From Mesorhizobium sp. YIM 152430 (GTDB lineage: Bacteria; Pseudomonadota; Alphaproteobacteria; Rhizobiales; Rhizobiaceae): a stretch of 64,000 nt of DNA. The DNA lies in contig NZ_JARGES010000027.1 in NCBI RefSeq assembly GCF_029210365.1, forward strand, positions 1-64,000, written 5' to 3'. The translations under genes and the position numbers were made by a program. Shown one piece after another: positions 19,569-32,134 of this stretch (the stretch's first letter is position 1; every line of letters begins with the position of its first letter). Below the pieces are notes generated by a model. That model saw only the letters and a list, made by a program, of their open reading frames with translations, ran no database searches and was not told where the DNA came from.

Positions 19569-19993
19569 TGGAGCCGCGCATCTCCATCGTCACGCTCGGC
19601 GTGGACGACCTCGACCGCGCGGTCCGCTTCTATCAGGAGATGGGCCTGACGCGGCATCGGGGCATTACCGACGGCGTCGCCTTCTTTCAGATGGGGGGCA
19701 TGATCCTGTCGCTGTTCCCACGGGCCGACCTCGCGAAGGACGCGGGAATCGAAAATCGTCCGACAGGCTTTGCCGGTATCGCGCTCGCCTACAACACGCG
19801 TTCGGATGCCGAGGTCGACGAGGTGATTGCAGCGGCGAAGGCGGCGGGCGGTCGCATCGTTAAAAAGCCCGAGCGCGCCTTCTGGGGCGGTTATGCGGGC
19901 TATTTTGCCGATACCGAGGGGCACTTGTGGGAAGTCGCGCACAATCCCGGCTTTCCGATCGACGGGGAGGGGCGCATCGCGCTGCCGCAATGA
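19565..19993 (+). CDS. VOC (glyoxalase/bleomycin-resistance) family protein
   Basis: A 142-aa double beta-alpha-beta-beta-beta protein. ISIVTLGVDDLDRAVRFYQ at the N-terminus and GYFADTEGHLWEVAHNP at the C-terminus are the two halves of the VOC fold, the second carrying a probable metal-ligand Glu. The start is fixed by an ATGA overlap with the hydratase gene. The substrate is unknown. Confidence 0.85.
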   Translation: MMEPRISIVTLGVDDLDRAVRFYQEMGLTRHRGITDGVAFFQMGGMILSLFPRADLAKDAGIENRPTGFAGIALAYNTRSDAEVDEVIAAAKAAGGRIVKKPERAFWGGYAGYFADTEGHLWEVAHNPGFPIDGEGRIALPQ

Positions 19994-20511
19994 ACCACGA
20001 TTCCTACGATCATTCCTACATCACGGGCATTCTCAACAAGGTGAAGACCATCGCCATCGTCGGCGCCTCGGCGAACGACGTGCGCCCGTCCTTCTTCGTC
20101 GCGAAATATCTGATCGACAAGGGCTACGCCGTGTTTCCGGTCAATCCGGGCCATGCCGGCAGGGACATCCTCGGCCGCATGACCTATGCGAAGCTCGCCG
20201 ACATCCCCGAGCCGATCGACATGGTCGACATCTTCCGCGCCTCGAATGCCGTGCCGGCCATCGTCGAGGAGGTGCTGGCGCTCGACCCGTTGCCGAAGGT
20301 CGTCTGGATGCAGCTTGGCGTGCGCGACGACGTTGCGGCCAAGCGGCTGGAAACCGCCGGCATCGAAGTCGTCATGAACCGCTGCCCCAAGATCGAATAT
20401 GCCAGGCTTGCGGGCGAAATCGGCTGGAACGGCGTCAACAGCGGCGTCATCTCGTCGAAAAAGCCGATCATGCGCTCCGGCTTCCAGAGCTTCGGTATCC
20501 GGCAGAAATAG
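19990..20511 (+). CDS. CoA-binding domain protein (YccU-like)
   Basis: A 173-aa Rossmann-fold protein with the CoA_binding_2 pattern: KTIAIVGASANDVRPSFFV (about residues 18-36), FPVNPGHAG, and VMNRCPKIEYARL near the C-terminus. Such proteins bind CoA or acyl-CoA. A role linked to the neighbouring enoyl-CoA hydratase is reasonable but unproven. It is coupled to the VOC gene by an ATGA overlap. Confidence 0.85.
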   Translation: MNHDSYDHSYITGILNKVKTIAIVGASANDVRPSFFVAKYLIDKGYAVFPVNPGHAGRDILGRMTYAKLADIPEPIDMVDIFRASNAVPAIVEEVLALDPLPKVVWMQLGVRDDVAAKRLETAGIEVVMNRCPKIEYARLAGEIGWNGVNSGVISSKKPIMRSGFQSFGIRQK

Positions 20512-20617
20512 TTGCCACCGGACCGCCCCGGCGCGCAACATTCGTCTTTGCTTTTGGCCCGGCGCTTTGCGATGACTGTGCCGGCCTGACAATTTGCATT
20601 CATCTGGAGGACGTACG

Positions 20618-21901
20618 ATGGCGCAGCGCGCACCCGGCTTCAACACCTTGGCGGTTCACGCGGGCGCGCAGCCCGATCCGGCGACCGGCGCCCGTGCGAC
20701 GCCGATCTATCAGACGACGTCCTTCGTCTTCGACGACGCCGACCATGCCGCCTCGCTCTTCGGTCTGAAGGCGTTCGGCAACATCTACACCCGCATCATG
20801 AACCCGACGCAGGCCGTGCTCGAAGAACGCCTGGCCGCGCTCGAGGGCGGCACGGCAGCGCTGGCGACGGCTTCCGGCCACGCGGCGCAGCTCCTGATCT
20901 TCCACACGATCATGCGCCCGGGCGACAATTTCGTCGCCGCGCGCCGGCTTTATGGCGGTTCGATCAATCAGTTCGGCCACGCCTTCAAGAATTTTGGCTG
21001 GGAGGTGCGCTGGGGCGATACCAATGATTTGTCGACCTTCGAGAACCAGATCGACGACAGGACGCGCGGCATCTTCATCGAAAGCCTCGCTAATCCCGGC
21101 GGCACCTTCGTCGATATCGCCGCGATCGCCGAGATCGCGCACAGACACGGCCTGCCGCTGATCGTCGACAACACAATGGCCTCGCCCTACCTCCTGCGCC
21201 CGATCGAGCACGGCGCGGACATCGTCGTCCACTCGCTGACCAAGTTCATCGGCGGTCACGGCAATTCCATGGGCGGCGTCATCGTCGATGGCGGCACGTT
21301 CGACTGGTCGAAATCCGGCAACTATCCGATGCTGTCGGAGCCACGCCCGGAATATGGCGGCATCGTCCTGCACGAAACCTTCGGCAATTTCGCGTTCGCC
21401 ATCGCCTGCCGCGTGCTCGGCCTGCGCGATTTCGGCCCGTCCATTTCGCCCTTCAACGCCTTCATGATCCTGACGGGCCTGGAAACCCTGCCGCTCAGGA
21501 TGCAGCGCCATTGCGACAATGCGCTGAAGGTCGCCGAATGGCTGAAGACGCATGACAAGGTCGAGTGGGTTTCCTATCCCGGCCTCGCCGACGACCCGAA
21601 CAACGCCTTGCAGAAGAAATATGCCCCGCAGGGCGCGGGGGCCGTCTTCACCTTCGGCCTGAAGGGCGGTTACGAGGCGGGCGTCAAGGTCGTCGAGGGC
21701 GTCGAGCTCTTCTCGCACCTTGCCAATATCGGCGACACCAAGTCGCTGATCATCCACCCGGCTTCGACCACGCACCGCCAATTGTCGGACGAGCAGCAGA
21801 CGGCGGCCGGTGCTGGCCCCGACGTCATCCGCCTGTCGGTCGGCATCGAGGACGTCGCCGACATAATCGCCGACCTCGAACAGGCGCTGGCGAAAGCCTG
21901 A
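20618..21901 (+). CDS. metY: O-acetylhomoserine sulfhydrylase (PLP enzyme)
   Basis: A 427-aa Cys/Met metabolism PLP enzyme. The PLP lysine lies in HSLTKFIGGHGNSMGG (about residues 200-215), with YTRIMNPTQAVLEERLAALE near the N-terminus, as in the OAH/OAS sulfhydrylase group. It makes homocysteine from O-acetylhomoserine and sulfide. The start at 20618 has a ctggagg SD. I looked for a SAM-II riboswitch in the 106-base leader and did not see one. Confidence 0.9.
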   Translation: MAQRAPGFNTLAVHAGAQPDPATGARATPIYQTTSFVFDDADHAASLFGLKAFGNIYTRIMNPTQAVLEERLAALEGGTAALATASGHAAQLLIFHTIMRPGDNFVAARRLYGGSINQFGHAFKNFGWEVRWGDTNDLSTFENQIDDRTRGIFIESLANPGGTFVDIAAIAEIAHRHGLPLIVDNTMASPYLLRPIEHGADIVVHSLTKFIGGHGNSMGGVIVDGGTFDWSKSGNYPMLSEPRPEYGGIVLHETFGNFAFAIACRVLGLRDFGPSISPFNAFMILTGLETLPLRMQRHCDNALKVAEWLKTHDKVEWVSYPGLADDPNNALQKKYAPQGAGAVFTFGLKGGYEAGVKVVEGVELFSHLANIGDTKSLIIHPASTTHRQLSDEQQTAAGAGPDVIRLSVGIEDVADIIADLEQALAKA

Positions 21902-21919
21902 TCATCACGGGAGGACGCC

Positions 21920-22270
21920 ATGTATGTCAGCCATATCGTCGGTCTCGGCATTTCGGGAATAGACCCCGAGGCGGGGCAACCGGCCGAAGGGCGCGTGATC
22001 GAAGGCAATCCGCAGTTCCGCACCTGGAACATCGAGGAGGCCGGCAACGGCCTGTTCGCCGGCATCTGGGAATCGACACCCGGCAAGTGGCGCATCGAAT
22101 ATGACGAGTGGGAATATTGCCGCATCCTCTCCGGCGTCTCCGTCATCACCGAGGACGGCGGCGCCGCGCGCACGGTGAAGGCCGGCGACAGCTTCGTGCT
22201 CCGCCCGGGTTTCAAGGGAAGCTGGGAAGTCGTCGAGACGACGCGCAAGGAATATGTGGTGCGGGTTTAG
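21920..22270 (+). CDS. Cupin-domain protein (cupin_3 type)
   Basis: A 116-aa single cupin with the ETTPGKW-like first motif (WESTPGKWRIEYDEWEYCRIL, shown in part) and a second motif around VKAGDSFVLRPGFKGSWEV, as in the DUF861 ethanolamine-utilisation-like cupins. Few metal-ligand His residues are present. It lies 18 bases after metY and is probably cotranscribed. The function is unknown. Confidence 0.78.
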   Translation: MYVSHIVGLGISGIDPEAGQPAEGRVIEGNPQFRTWNIEEAGNGLFAGIWESTPGKWRIEYDEWEYCRILSGVSVITEDGGAARTVKAGDSFVLRPGFKGSWEVVETTRKEYVVRV

Positions 22271-22303
22271 GGTCGAAAGGCAGCGCTCCGTCGCGCGCCC
22301 TCA

Positions 22304-23545
22304 TCACTCCACGACCAATCGCTCCAATCCATGAAAATGATAGGTGTCGCGATAGCGCGGCTCCTCGGCCAGCCTCAGCCCCGGCAACCTCTCGAACAGC
22401 ATTTTCAGCGACGCCTGCATTTCCAGCCGCGCCAGCGGCGCGCCAATGCAGAAATGAATGCCGGCGCCGAAGGAGACGTTCTTCTGGTCCGCGCGGCCGG
22501 GTTGGAAGACGAGGGGATCGGCGAAGGCAGCCGCATCCGTGTTCGCTGCTCCCAGCATCAGCCAGATGCGCTCGCCGGCCTTGACGGAGACGCCCGGCGC
22601 GATCTCGCAATCCGTCGCCGCAAAACGGTTGAACATGTGCAGCGGCGCGTCGAAGCGCAGGCATTCCTCGACCGTGGCGGCCGTCATCGCTGCGTCGGTG
22701 AAGAACCGGCGCGGGTCGCCGCCCTGTTTCAGGATCGTGCGGATGGCATTGCCGGTCTGATGCACCGTCGCCTCGTGCCCGGCATTGAGAAGCAGGATCG
22801 CGGAGGCGACGAGTTCGTCCTCGGTCAGCTTCTCGCCGTTTTCATGCGCCGAATTGAGGAGGCTGAGGAGATCGTCCGCCGGCGCGGCGCGCTTCGCGCG
22901 GGCATGATCGCGAATGAAGGCGGAAAATTCGGCCGTGGCACGATTGGCGTCGGCCTCGATCTCGCGTGTCAGTCCGTGCATGTACATGGCGACCATGCGG
23001 TGCGACCAGTCGAGGAGCTGCGGCCCGGCTTCCACCGGAACGCCCAGCATCTCGCAGATGACGACGATCGGCACCGGCGTCGCGAAGGCTGGGATGAGAT
23101 CGACGGGCCTTTTCGCCTCAAAACCGTCGATCAGCTCATGCGCCAGTTCCTCGACGCGCGGGCGCAGCCGCTCGACCTGACGCGAGACGAAGGCGCGGTT
23201 GACGAGCGTGCGCAGCCGCGTGTGGACGGGCGGCTCCAACTCCAGCATCGAGCGCGCCTCGACGGCGTCGAAATCAGCCAGATGCGAGCGGTCGCCCGAC
23301 CGTGAGACATAATCGACATAGCCGCCCGGCTTTTCGCGGCCGAAATTGCGGTCGCGCAAGGCTCGGTTGACGCCTTCGTAGGAGGCGACGCACCACGTGC
23401 CGAAATCTTCCCAATAAAAAACCGGAGTTTGCGCCTGAAGCCGGGCATAGGTCGGATACGGATCCTGAAAGAAAGCCGCATCGTGCGGGTCGAGGCGGAG
23501 CTGAAGCGTGGCGGGATCGAACTGGAGGGTCGCGGGCAGGGTCAT
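22304..23545 (-). CDS. Cytochrome P450
   Basis: A 413-aa soluble bacterial P450. The I-helix oxygen-activation motif is LLNAGHEATVHQ (about residues 243-254), the K-helix ExxR lies in EECLRFDAP, and the heme-thiolate loop is FGAGIHFCIGAPLARLE with the Cys ligand near residue 359. It is convergent with the cupin gene. No ferredoxin partner gene is adjacent and the substrate is unknown. Confidence 0.93.
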   Translation of the reverse strand: MTLPATLQFDPATLQLRLDPHDAAFFQDPYPTYARLQAQTPVFYWEDFGTWCVASYEGVNRALRDRNFGREKPGGYVDYVSRSGDRSHLADFDAVEARSMLELEPPVHTRLRTLVNRAFVSRQVERLRPRVEELAHELIDGFEAKRPVDLIPAFATPVPIVVICEMLGVPVEAGPQLLDWSHRMVAMYMHGLTREIEADANRATAEFSAFIRDHARAKRAAPADDLLSLLNSAHENGEKLTEDELVASAILLLNAGHEATVHQTGNAIRTILKQGGDPRRFFTDAAMTAATVEECLRFDAPLHMFNRFAATDCEIAPGVSVKAGERIWLMLGAANTDAAAFADPLVFQPGRADQKNVSFGAGIHFCIGAPLARLEMQASLKMLFERLPGLRLAEEPRYRDTYHFHGLERLVVE

Positions 23546-23628
23546 GCTTGAGCGTCTAGCGCGACTTGTCTGTCCGGTTCCAGTCCTTATGGTAGGCCAG
23601 CGGACAGGGTACGAGGGATACAGGGACG

Positions 23629-24744
23629 ATGAAGACCATTGTGGTCGGCGCCGGCATTTCGGGCCTTTCGACGGCGTGGGCTCTGACGAAGCGCGGGCAT
23701 GACGTGACGCTGATCGAGCAGGGACCGATCCCCAATCCGCTCGCCGCGTCCGGCGATCATCACCGCATCATCCGCCGCGCCTATGGCGCGCATCTGGGCT
23801 ATGCGGCACAGATCGACGAGGCGTTCTCGGCCTGGAACGCGCTCTGGCAGGATCTCGGGCAGAAGCATTACGACCATCGCGGCTGCCTGTGCCTTTCCTA
23901 TGAAAAAGGCGACGCGGCGGACGTGCATCGCGAGGGCCTTGCGGATGGCGGCCATCCGTTCGAGATCGTCGAGGCGGGCGAGGCCGTCGCCCGCTGGCCG
24001 TTCATCGAGGAGAGGGGCCTGCGCTACGCGCTCTATTCGGATGAAGGCGGTGCGCTGCACTGCCGCCGCATCGCGACCGGCATCGCCGAATGGCTGCGGG
24101 CCAACGGAGCCGATGTGCGAGAGAACACGAAGGTTGTCGGCGTCGATGTCGACGGCGCGACGCTGACGCTTGCAGACGGGTCGCTGCTTGCCGCCGACAG
24201 TCTCGTCGTCACGGCCGGAGGCTGGGTGCTCAATCTTTTTCCCGACCTTGCCGTCGACCTCCAGCCCTATCGCACCGCGGTCGCCTATCTCGACCCGCCG
24301 GCCGATCTGCGGGAGGCGTGGGCGGCAGCTCCCACGCTGCTCGACGTCGGCACGGAAGACGAGGGCTACATCATCCCGCCTTCCGGGGATGGCGGCTTGA
24401 AATTCGGCACCGGACTGCACCGTCAGGTGACGGCCGATGCCGACGGCGATCGCGAAATGGCGCCGGAGGAGGGGGACCGGATCGTTCGCCATTTCGCACC
24501 GTCCATCGCCCGGCTCGACGAGTACCGGATCGCGTCGACGGCAAGCTGCGTCTACACCTTCACGCATGACGAGACCTTCTACAGCGCACATATCGGCCAC
24601 GCGCTCGTCGTCTCTGCCTGTTCGGGCCACGGGTACAAGTTCGGCGCCGCCATTGGCCGGCGTGTCGCCGATGCGGTGGAGACCGGCGATCTGGCGACGT
24701 TGCGTCACTGGATGCGAGCCGATCAAGCCAATGAAACGGCCTGA
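23629..24744 (+). CDS. FAD-dependent oxidoreductase (DAO / sarcosine-oxidase-like)
   Basis: A 371-aa DAO-family protein starting directly with the dinucleotide-binding fold (VVGAGISGLSTAWALTKRGH). SGDHHRIIRRAYG resembles the sarcosine oxidase and N-methyltryptophan oxidase segment around the covalent-flavin region, and VSACSGHGYKFGAAIG near the C-terminus matches the family's conserved FAD-attachment area. It likely oxidises a secondary amine or N-methyl amino acid. It is divergent from the P450 gene. Confidence 0.82.
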   Translation: MKTIVVGAGISGLSTAWALTKRGHDVTLIEQGPIPNPLAASGDHHRIIRRAYGAHLGYAAQIDEAFSAWNALWQDLGQKHYDHRGCLCLSYEKGDAADVHREGLADGGHPFEIVEAGEAVARWPFIEERGLRYALYSDEGGALHCRRIATGIAEWLRANGADVRENTKVVGVDVDGATLTLADGSLLAADSLVVTAGGWVLNLFPDLAVDLQPYRTAVAYLDPPADLREAWAAAPTLLDVGTEDEGYIIPPSGDGGLKFGTGLHRQVTADADGDREMAPEEGDRIVRHFAPSIARLDEYRIASTASCVYTFTHDETFYSAHIGHALVVSACSGHGYKFGAAIGRRVADAVETGDLATLRHWMRADQANETA

Positions 24745-24764
24745 TACGACACCATTCGGCCGCT

Positions 24765-24794
24765 CTTGCGCAGGCCGAACCGGCCATCCTATTT
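24765..24794 (+). promoter_or_regulatory. RpoH (heat-shock) type promoter of clpP
   Basis: CTTGCG (24765-24770), a 17-base spacer and CCTATTT (24788-24794) match the alphaproteobacterial sigma32 pattern. It lies about 65 bases upstream of clpP, a classical RpoH target. Assignment is by pattern only. Confidence 0.6.
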
Positions 24795-24858
24795 AAGGGC
24801 CAGCAGCGACCATTCAGATTCGGTCCGTCCGGGCCGACAATCCCTTGAAGGAAGAGAC

Positions 24859-25494
24859 ATGAGAGATCCCGTCGAAACCTATATGAGCCTCGTGCCGATG
24901 GTGGTCGAGCAGACCAATCGCGGCGAGCGCGCCTACGACATCTTCTCGCGCCTTCTGAAAGAACGGATCATCTTCATCACCGGCCCGGTGGAGGACGGGA
25001 TGGCGACGCTGGTCTGCGCGCAGCTTCTCTTTCTCGAGGCCGAGAATCCGAAAAAGGAAATCAACCTCTACATCAACTCGCCAGGCGGCGTGGTGACCTC
25101 GGGCATGGCGATCTACGACACGATGCAGTTCATCAAGCCGGCCGTTTCGACGCTGTGCATCGGTCAGGCCGCTTCGATGGGATCGCTCCTGCTTTGCGCC
25201 GGCCACAAGGACATGCGCTTCGCCACGCCGAACGCGCGCATCATGGTGCATCAGCCCTCTGGCGGCTTCTCCGGCCAGGCGTCGGACATCGAGCGCCACG
25301 CACAGGACATCATCAAGCTCAAGCGCCGCTTGAACGAGGTCTATGTCAAGCACACCGGCCAGGATTACGAGACGATCGAAAAGACGCTCGACCGCGATCA
25401 CTTCATGACGTCGGAAGAGGCGAAGGCCTGGGGCCTGATCGATCGCGTCATTTCCGAGCGCGAGGCGACCGAGGGCGACAAGCCGGCCGGATGA
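24859..25494 (+). CDS. clpP: ATP-dependent Clp protease proteolytic subunit
   Basis: A 211-aa serine protease subunit. Catalytic Ser is in [11 protein letters not shown], His in MVHQPSGG and Asp in the following helix region; INSPGG is the oxyanion strand. It forms the tetradecameric chamber fed by ClpX, encoded downstream. The start at 24859 has a gaagga SD and lies behind an RpoH-type promoter. Confidence 0.97.
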   Translation: MRDPVETYMSLVPMVVEQTNRGERAYDIFSRLLKERIIFITGPVEDGMATLVCAQLLFLEAENPKKEINLYINSPGGVVTSGMAIYDTMQFIKPAVSTLCIGQAASMGSLLLCAGHKDMRFATPNARIMVHQPSGGFSGQASDIERHAQDIIKLKRRLNEVYVKHTGQDYETIEKTLDRDHFMTSEEAKAWGLIDRVISEREATEGDKPAG

Positions 25495-25698
25495 TGCCTT
25501 TTGAACGGCCGATGACGCGGTTTTGACGCGAAACGCGGCAATTCCGTCACAATAGGCTGTTTCCACCGGGACATCGGGCTTCTAGGTTAAGCCGATGTTC
25601 AATGATAGCAGGCTTAGCTTTTAGCTGGGGATTTGCAGACAGGGGGCCAATTCGCGTTTTGCATCTCGGAGCGAATTGGGTTCACTGATGCGACATTC

Positions 25699-25727
25699 TT
25701 GGCAGGGCGGGTCGCCCGCCTTAGAAT
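25699..25727 (+). promoter_or_regulatory. Sigma70-type promoter of clpX
   Basis: TTGGCA (25699-25704), a 17-base spacer and TAGAAT (25722-25727) lie about 60 bases before the clpX ATG. The spacer contains an inverted repeat (GGGCG-GGT-CGCCC) that could be a regulator site. The rest of the clpP-clpX gap holds no gene I can support. Confidence 0.6.
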
Positions 25728-25785
25728 TTAGATTCGGCGCCGTGTTGGGGCGGTGCCGGAGAGCGGTGCCGAAAGGACGTACCAA

Positions 25786-27060
<1,275 letters not shown>

Positions 27061-27305
27061 TTGCAATTCGGGCGTGGGCTTGCCTCACGCCCGCCATGCG
27101 TTTCGGGCATGGCGACGTTGCGGCAGCCTGCGTCTTGATCTGCCTGGAGTCAGACGCCACCTAAGTGCTATTCGGGTGCCAGGTCTTCCGTGCTGCTCAA
27201 TTCGTGTCCTTGTCTCTCAGGGCAATAGGCGGAAGGCCTTGACGCCGCTAATATGAGATTCGCGGCTGGCTGCTTCACGGCGGTCGCGGACAGAAAGGTT
27301 GGAAT

Positions 27306-29714
<2,409 letters not shown>

Positions 29715-29745
29715 CCGGGTTGCAACAAACCGTCTGATAATTGCG

Positions 29746-29772
29746 AAAGCCGGGCCTCGCGCCCGGCTTTTC
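29746..29772 (+). terminator. Rho-independent terminator after lon
   Basis: A 9-bp stem (AAGCCGGGC, loop CTCGC, GCCCGGCTT) is followed by TTTT, about 30 bases after the lon stop. Confidence 0.8.
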
Positions 29773-29914
29773 GATTGAAAAACCGCGGAAAAGCTGGGAT
29801 TTTGCGCCCCCAAGGCCAGCTTTTCGCTTGGTTGCAGGCGCGCTGTGTGACTACACTCCGCCCGCTGCCGGCAGAACCCAGTTTTCCGGCCTTTCAAATG
29901 AAAGGAAGTTTTTA

Positions 29915-30187
29915 ATGAACAAGAACGAGCTCATCGCCGCGGTTGCCGAGGAAGCGAACCTTTCCAAAGCCGATGCGCAGTCTGCAGTGGATGCCGTGTT
30001 TTCCACGATCTCCGGCGAACTGAAGAAGGGCGGCGACGTGCGTCTGGTCGGCTTCGGAAATTTCTCGGTCTCGCGCCGTGAAGCCTCGACCGGCCGCAAC
30101 CCGCAGACGGGCGCCGAAGTCCAGATTCCGGCCCGCAACGTGCCGAAATTCTCGGCCGGCAAGGGCCTCAAGGACAATGTGAACTGA
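29915..30187 (+). CDS. hup: DNA-binding protein HU
   Basis: A 90-aa histone-like protein with the HU pattern: MNKNELIAAVAEEA, GFGNFSVSRREASTGRNPQT (the DNA-binding arm) and the C-terminal FSAGKGLKDNVN. It compacts and bends DNA in the nucleoid. The start follows an aaagga SD. Confidence 0.97.
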   Translation: MNKNELIAAVAEEANLSKADAQSAVDAVFSTISGELKKGGDVRLVGFGNFSVSRREASTGRNPQTGAEVQIPARNVPKFSAGKGLKDNVN

Positions 30188-30213
30188 ATTCACTTCTTCC
30201 TGTAGGTGAAACG

Positions 30214-30245
30214 AAAAAGAGCCGGCGAAAACCGGCTCTTTTTTT
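30214..30245. terminator. Bidirectional terminator between hup and the Flp pilin gene
   Basis: An 8-bp stem (AGAGCCGG, loop CGAAAA, CCGGCTCT) has an A run on its left and a T run on its right. It can stop hup transcription rightward and the convergent pilin gene leftward. Confidence 0.85.
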
Positions 30246-30262
30246 GGAAGGGTGATCAGGTC

Positions 30263-30439
30263 TTAGTTGCCTGCGGTTCCGACGCTTGTCGCGATGCCTT
30301 GGAACTTCGTGTTCAGGGCCGTGCCGACCTGGCCGGCGCCGACGATGATCACGACGCCGATGAGGGCGGCGATCAGGCCATATTCGATGGCGGTTGCGCC
30401 GGACTCGTCGTTCTGGAAACGCTTCAGAAGGTTCTTCAT
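30263..30439 (-). CDS. Flp family type IVb pilin
   Basis: A 58-aa prepilin with a short basic leader (MKNLLKRFQNDESG), the G/A-T-A-I-E-Y cleavage/start motif of Flp pilins and a hydrophobic helix. TadV-type prepilin peptidase would cut after the Gly. No other tad/cpa gene is in the window, so it is an orphan copy here. It is too short for many ORF finders, but the motif is unambiguous. Confidence 0.93.
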   Translation of the reverse strand: MKNLLKRFQNDESGATAIEYGLIAALIGVVIIVGAGQVGTALNTKFQGIATSVGTAGN

Positions 30440-30971
30440 TGGAATTGGGCTCCTTGTCCCCGCTTTGTGACAAGGCTCAATCTAGAGGGGGCATATTGCA
30501 ATCTGCTTAAGCGGGAAGGTTAACCAACCGCTACGTTTCGCGTAGTTAAAGTCGTATGAAACTTAAAACTTGAATTACTTGGACGAAGCGAGCCGCGGGG
30601 CGGTGTCGCGCGGCCCGTCTCCAAGGATGAAACGCGTGAAAACCACCTGGCCCCAGAGCGCGGATGGAACGTCACGAAGCATGGCCGGTTCTGTCCCAAA
30701 GCGGACAGGAGACCAACATGCCTGGCCTGCTGCCGGTTTCGTGGACACCGAGATATGGCCTGCTGCATGGCAGGATCGGGAAGTGCTCCTCGAAGCCTGC
30801 CTCCCGCCTGCTGCGGCAAGGATCCCTGTGACGACGGGAACGCGGTCTCCCCGCTGTCCGCAGAAAAGACGTTACACCCGAAAAAGCATTATGGCGGGCG
30901 TGAAAAATGCCTCCGCGCAAGCGGCTTTTCGTGGCGGTCAAGGGCTGGAACGATGAGTTCCTTGGAAAACA
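30440..30971. other. Intergenic stretch without a supported gene
   Basis: About 530 bases between the pilin gene and the tRNA-Val scar. The first part should hold the pilin leader and promoter. ORFs of up to about 150 codons occur on both strands but lack SDs, known motifs or conserved-looking composition. The stretch may contain remnants of older insertions, but I recognise none. Confidence 0.5.
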
Positions 30972-31017
30972 TGGTGGGCGATGACGGGCTCGAACCGCCG
31001 ACATCTTCGGTGTAAAC
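30972..31017 (-). other. 3' fragment of tRNA-Val(TAC): left prophage attachment site (att)
   Basis: The minus strand shows the 3' 46 bases of a tRNA: anticodon loop TTTACAC, stem CGAAG, T arm GGCGG-TTCGAGC-CCGTC, acceptor ATCGCCC and an encoded ACCA. The 5' half is missing. On the phage side the sequence diverges right after the anticodon loop. This is the classic scar of a tyrosine-recombinase insertion. The intact tRNA-Val should lie at the other end of the prophage, outside the window. Confidence 0.85.
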
Positions 31018-31061
31018 TTCGTGGGCTTACCTGAACCATGCGGAACTCTGGGAACCGCACC

Positions 31062-31145
31062 CTTCGTAAATGGGTCGTTTCCGGCATGGTTTCGCGTTTC
31101 GTTCTCAAAAGTCAGGTTCGCCGTGTCAAAGCGCACTTCGTAAAT
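31062..31145. repeat. Direct repeat CTTCGTAAAT near integrase: possible arm-type sites
   Basis: The 10-base word CTTCGTAAAT occurs at 31062-31071 and 31136-31145, with a partial copy CTTCGT at the scar edge (31017-31022). The position between att and int is where arm-type integrase sites usually lie. The functional role is inferred. Confidence 0.4.
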
Positions 31146-32134
31146 CAGAACTCCAGCGACGACGCGAGCTTGCGCAGGTGGCCTGGCGAATAGCGGGCAT
31201 AGACGCGATAGGTGATGCGCGGATTGTCGTGCCCAAGGAATTGCGCGATTTCATCCATGGAGTGGCCGTCCTCGGCCAGCCAGACCGCAGCCGAATGCCG
31301 GAGCATGTGCGGTGACACGTCGGGCCTGCCGATCGCCTCGCCTGCGGTCTTGATGCCCTTCCGAATGGACTTTACTGGCCCGCCTGCCCATTCGATCACG
31401 TAGGGCGACAACGCGCCCTTGTGGGCTACGTCGAGCGCAGCGCGCAGCTTGCCGTTAATCGGCACCGAGGCGCGGCCCTTGCGCTTCGCCTTGTCGAACG
31501 GATTGCGCAGGTGGATGATTCCTCGCGCGAAATCCACCCGATCCCACGTCAGTTGCAGCGCCGCCTCGCTTCGTGCGCCAGTGCCGATCATCAGCATGAT
31601 CGCCAGGGCAACATGCGGCGCGTTCGTCGCGTCCATGAGCTTTGCGGCTTCATCCTTCGTGATATAGCCGTCCTTCGGGTTCGGCTTGGTCGGCCGCTCG
31701 ATATGCGGCGCGTGTGGTATCATCCGCTGCTTCCATGCCCAGACCAGCACGGATCGAAGATGGCCGAGTTCGGTGTGAATCGAGCCATCGCTCTTCCCGG
31801 CCTGCCTTCGCGCTTCGACATAGGCGCGGCAATCGGCCGTGGTGACCTCAACGGCCTCGACGCTGGCGAACCAAGGCGCCAGCGCCTTCCATGTGTATTT
31901 CATGGTTTCGGCGATCGACCTACCGGCCTTGTCCAGCCGATAGCCCGCCCAGATGTCCTCTACCGTCGTCCCGCGCGGACGCGTGAGTTCGGCATATCGA
32001 GCCGGGGCGAGGCGACGCGCCTCTTTTGGATCTGATGTTCCAAGTCGATAACGCCGTCGTCCGCTGGCGACGGTGGGGTCGTCCCAGGTGACGCAGAGTT
32101 CGTCTCCGAGCTTGGTGATGCGCCATTCTGGCAT
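31145..32134 (-). CDS. int: Tyrosine-recombinase phage integrase
   Basis: A 329-aa integrase with an N-terminal arm/core-binding region and a catalytic domain. Arg188 lies in GTGARSEAAL, His276-x-x-Arg279 in SPHMLRHS, His302 in FLGHDNP, and the Tyr312 nucleophile in RVYARYS. It inserts the phage into tRNA-Val next door. It is the last gene of the leftward operon. Its 5' end overlaps the excisionase frame by about 175 bases, which is unusually long. Confidence 0.95.
   Translation of the reverse strand: MPEWRITKLGDELCVTWDDPTVASGRRRYRLGTSDPKEARRLAPARYAELTRPRGTTVEDIWAGYRLDKAGRSIAETMKYTWKALAPWFASVEAVEVTTADCRAYVEARRQAGKSDGSIHTELGHLRSVLVWAWKQRMIPHAPHIERPTKPNPKDGYITKDEAAKLMDATNAPHVALAIMLMIGTGARSEAALQLTWDRVDFARGIIHLRNPFDKAKRKGRASVPINGKLRAALDVAHKGALSPYVIEWAGGPVKSIRKGIKTAGEAIGRPDVSPHMLRHSAAVWLAEDGHSMDEIAQFLGHDNPRITYRVYARYSPGHLRKLASSLEF

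Noticed and set aside
20512-20617. Possible SAM-II riboswitch before metY
   Set aside because: Alphaproteobacterial met genes can carry one, but the conserved core and pseudoknot partners are not visible in this leader.
20600-21781. A 393-codon open frame antisense to metY
   Set aside because: Shadow frame; metY carries the PLP lysine motif on the other strand.
30690-30960. Possible insertion-sequence remnant between the pilin gene and the tRNA scar
   Set aside because: I saw some IS-like words but no inverted repeats, transposase motif or target duplication.
30520-31136. Minus-strand ORFs of 99 and 154 codons between hup and the integrase
   Set aside because: No SD, no motif, and one crosses the tRNA fragment and att site.
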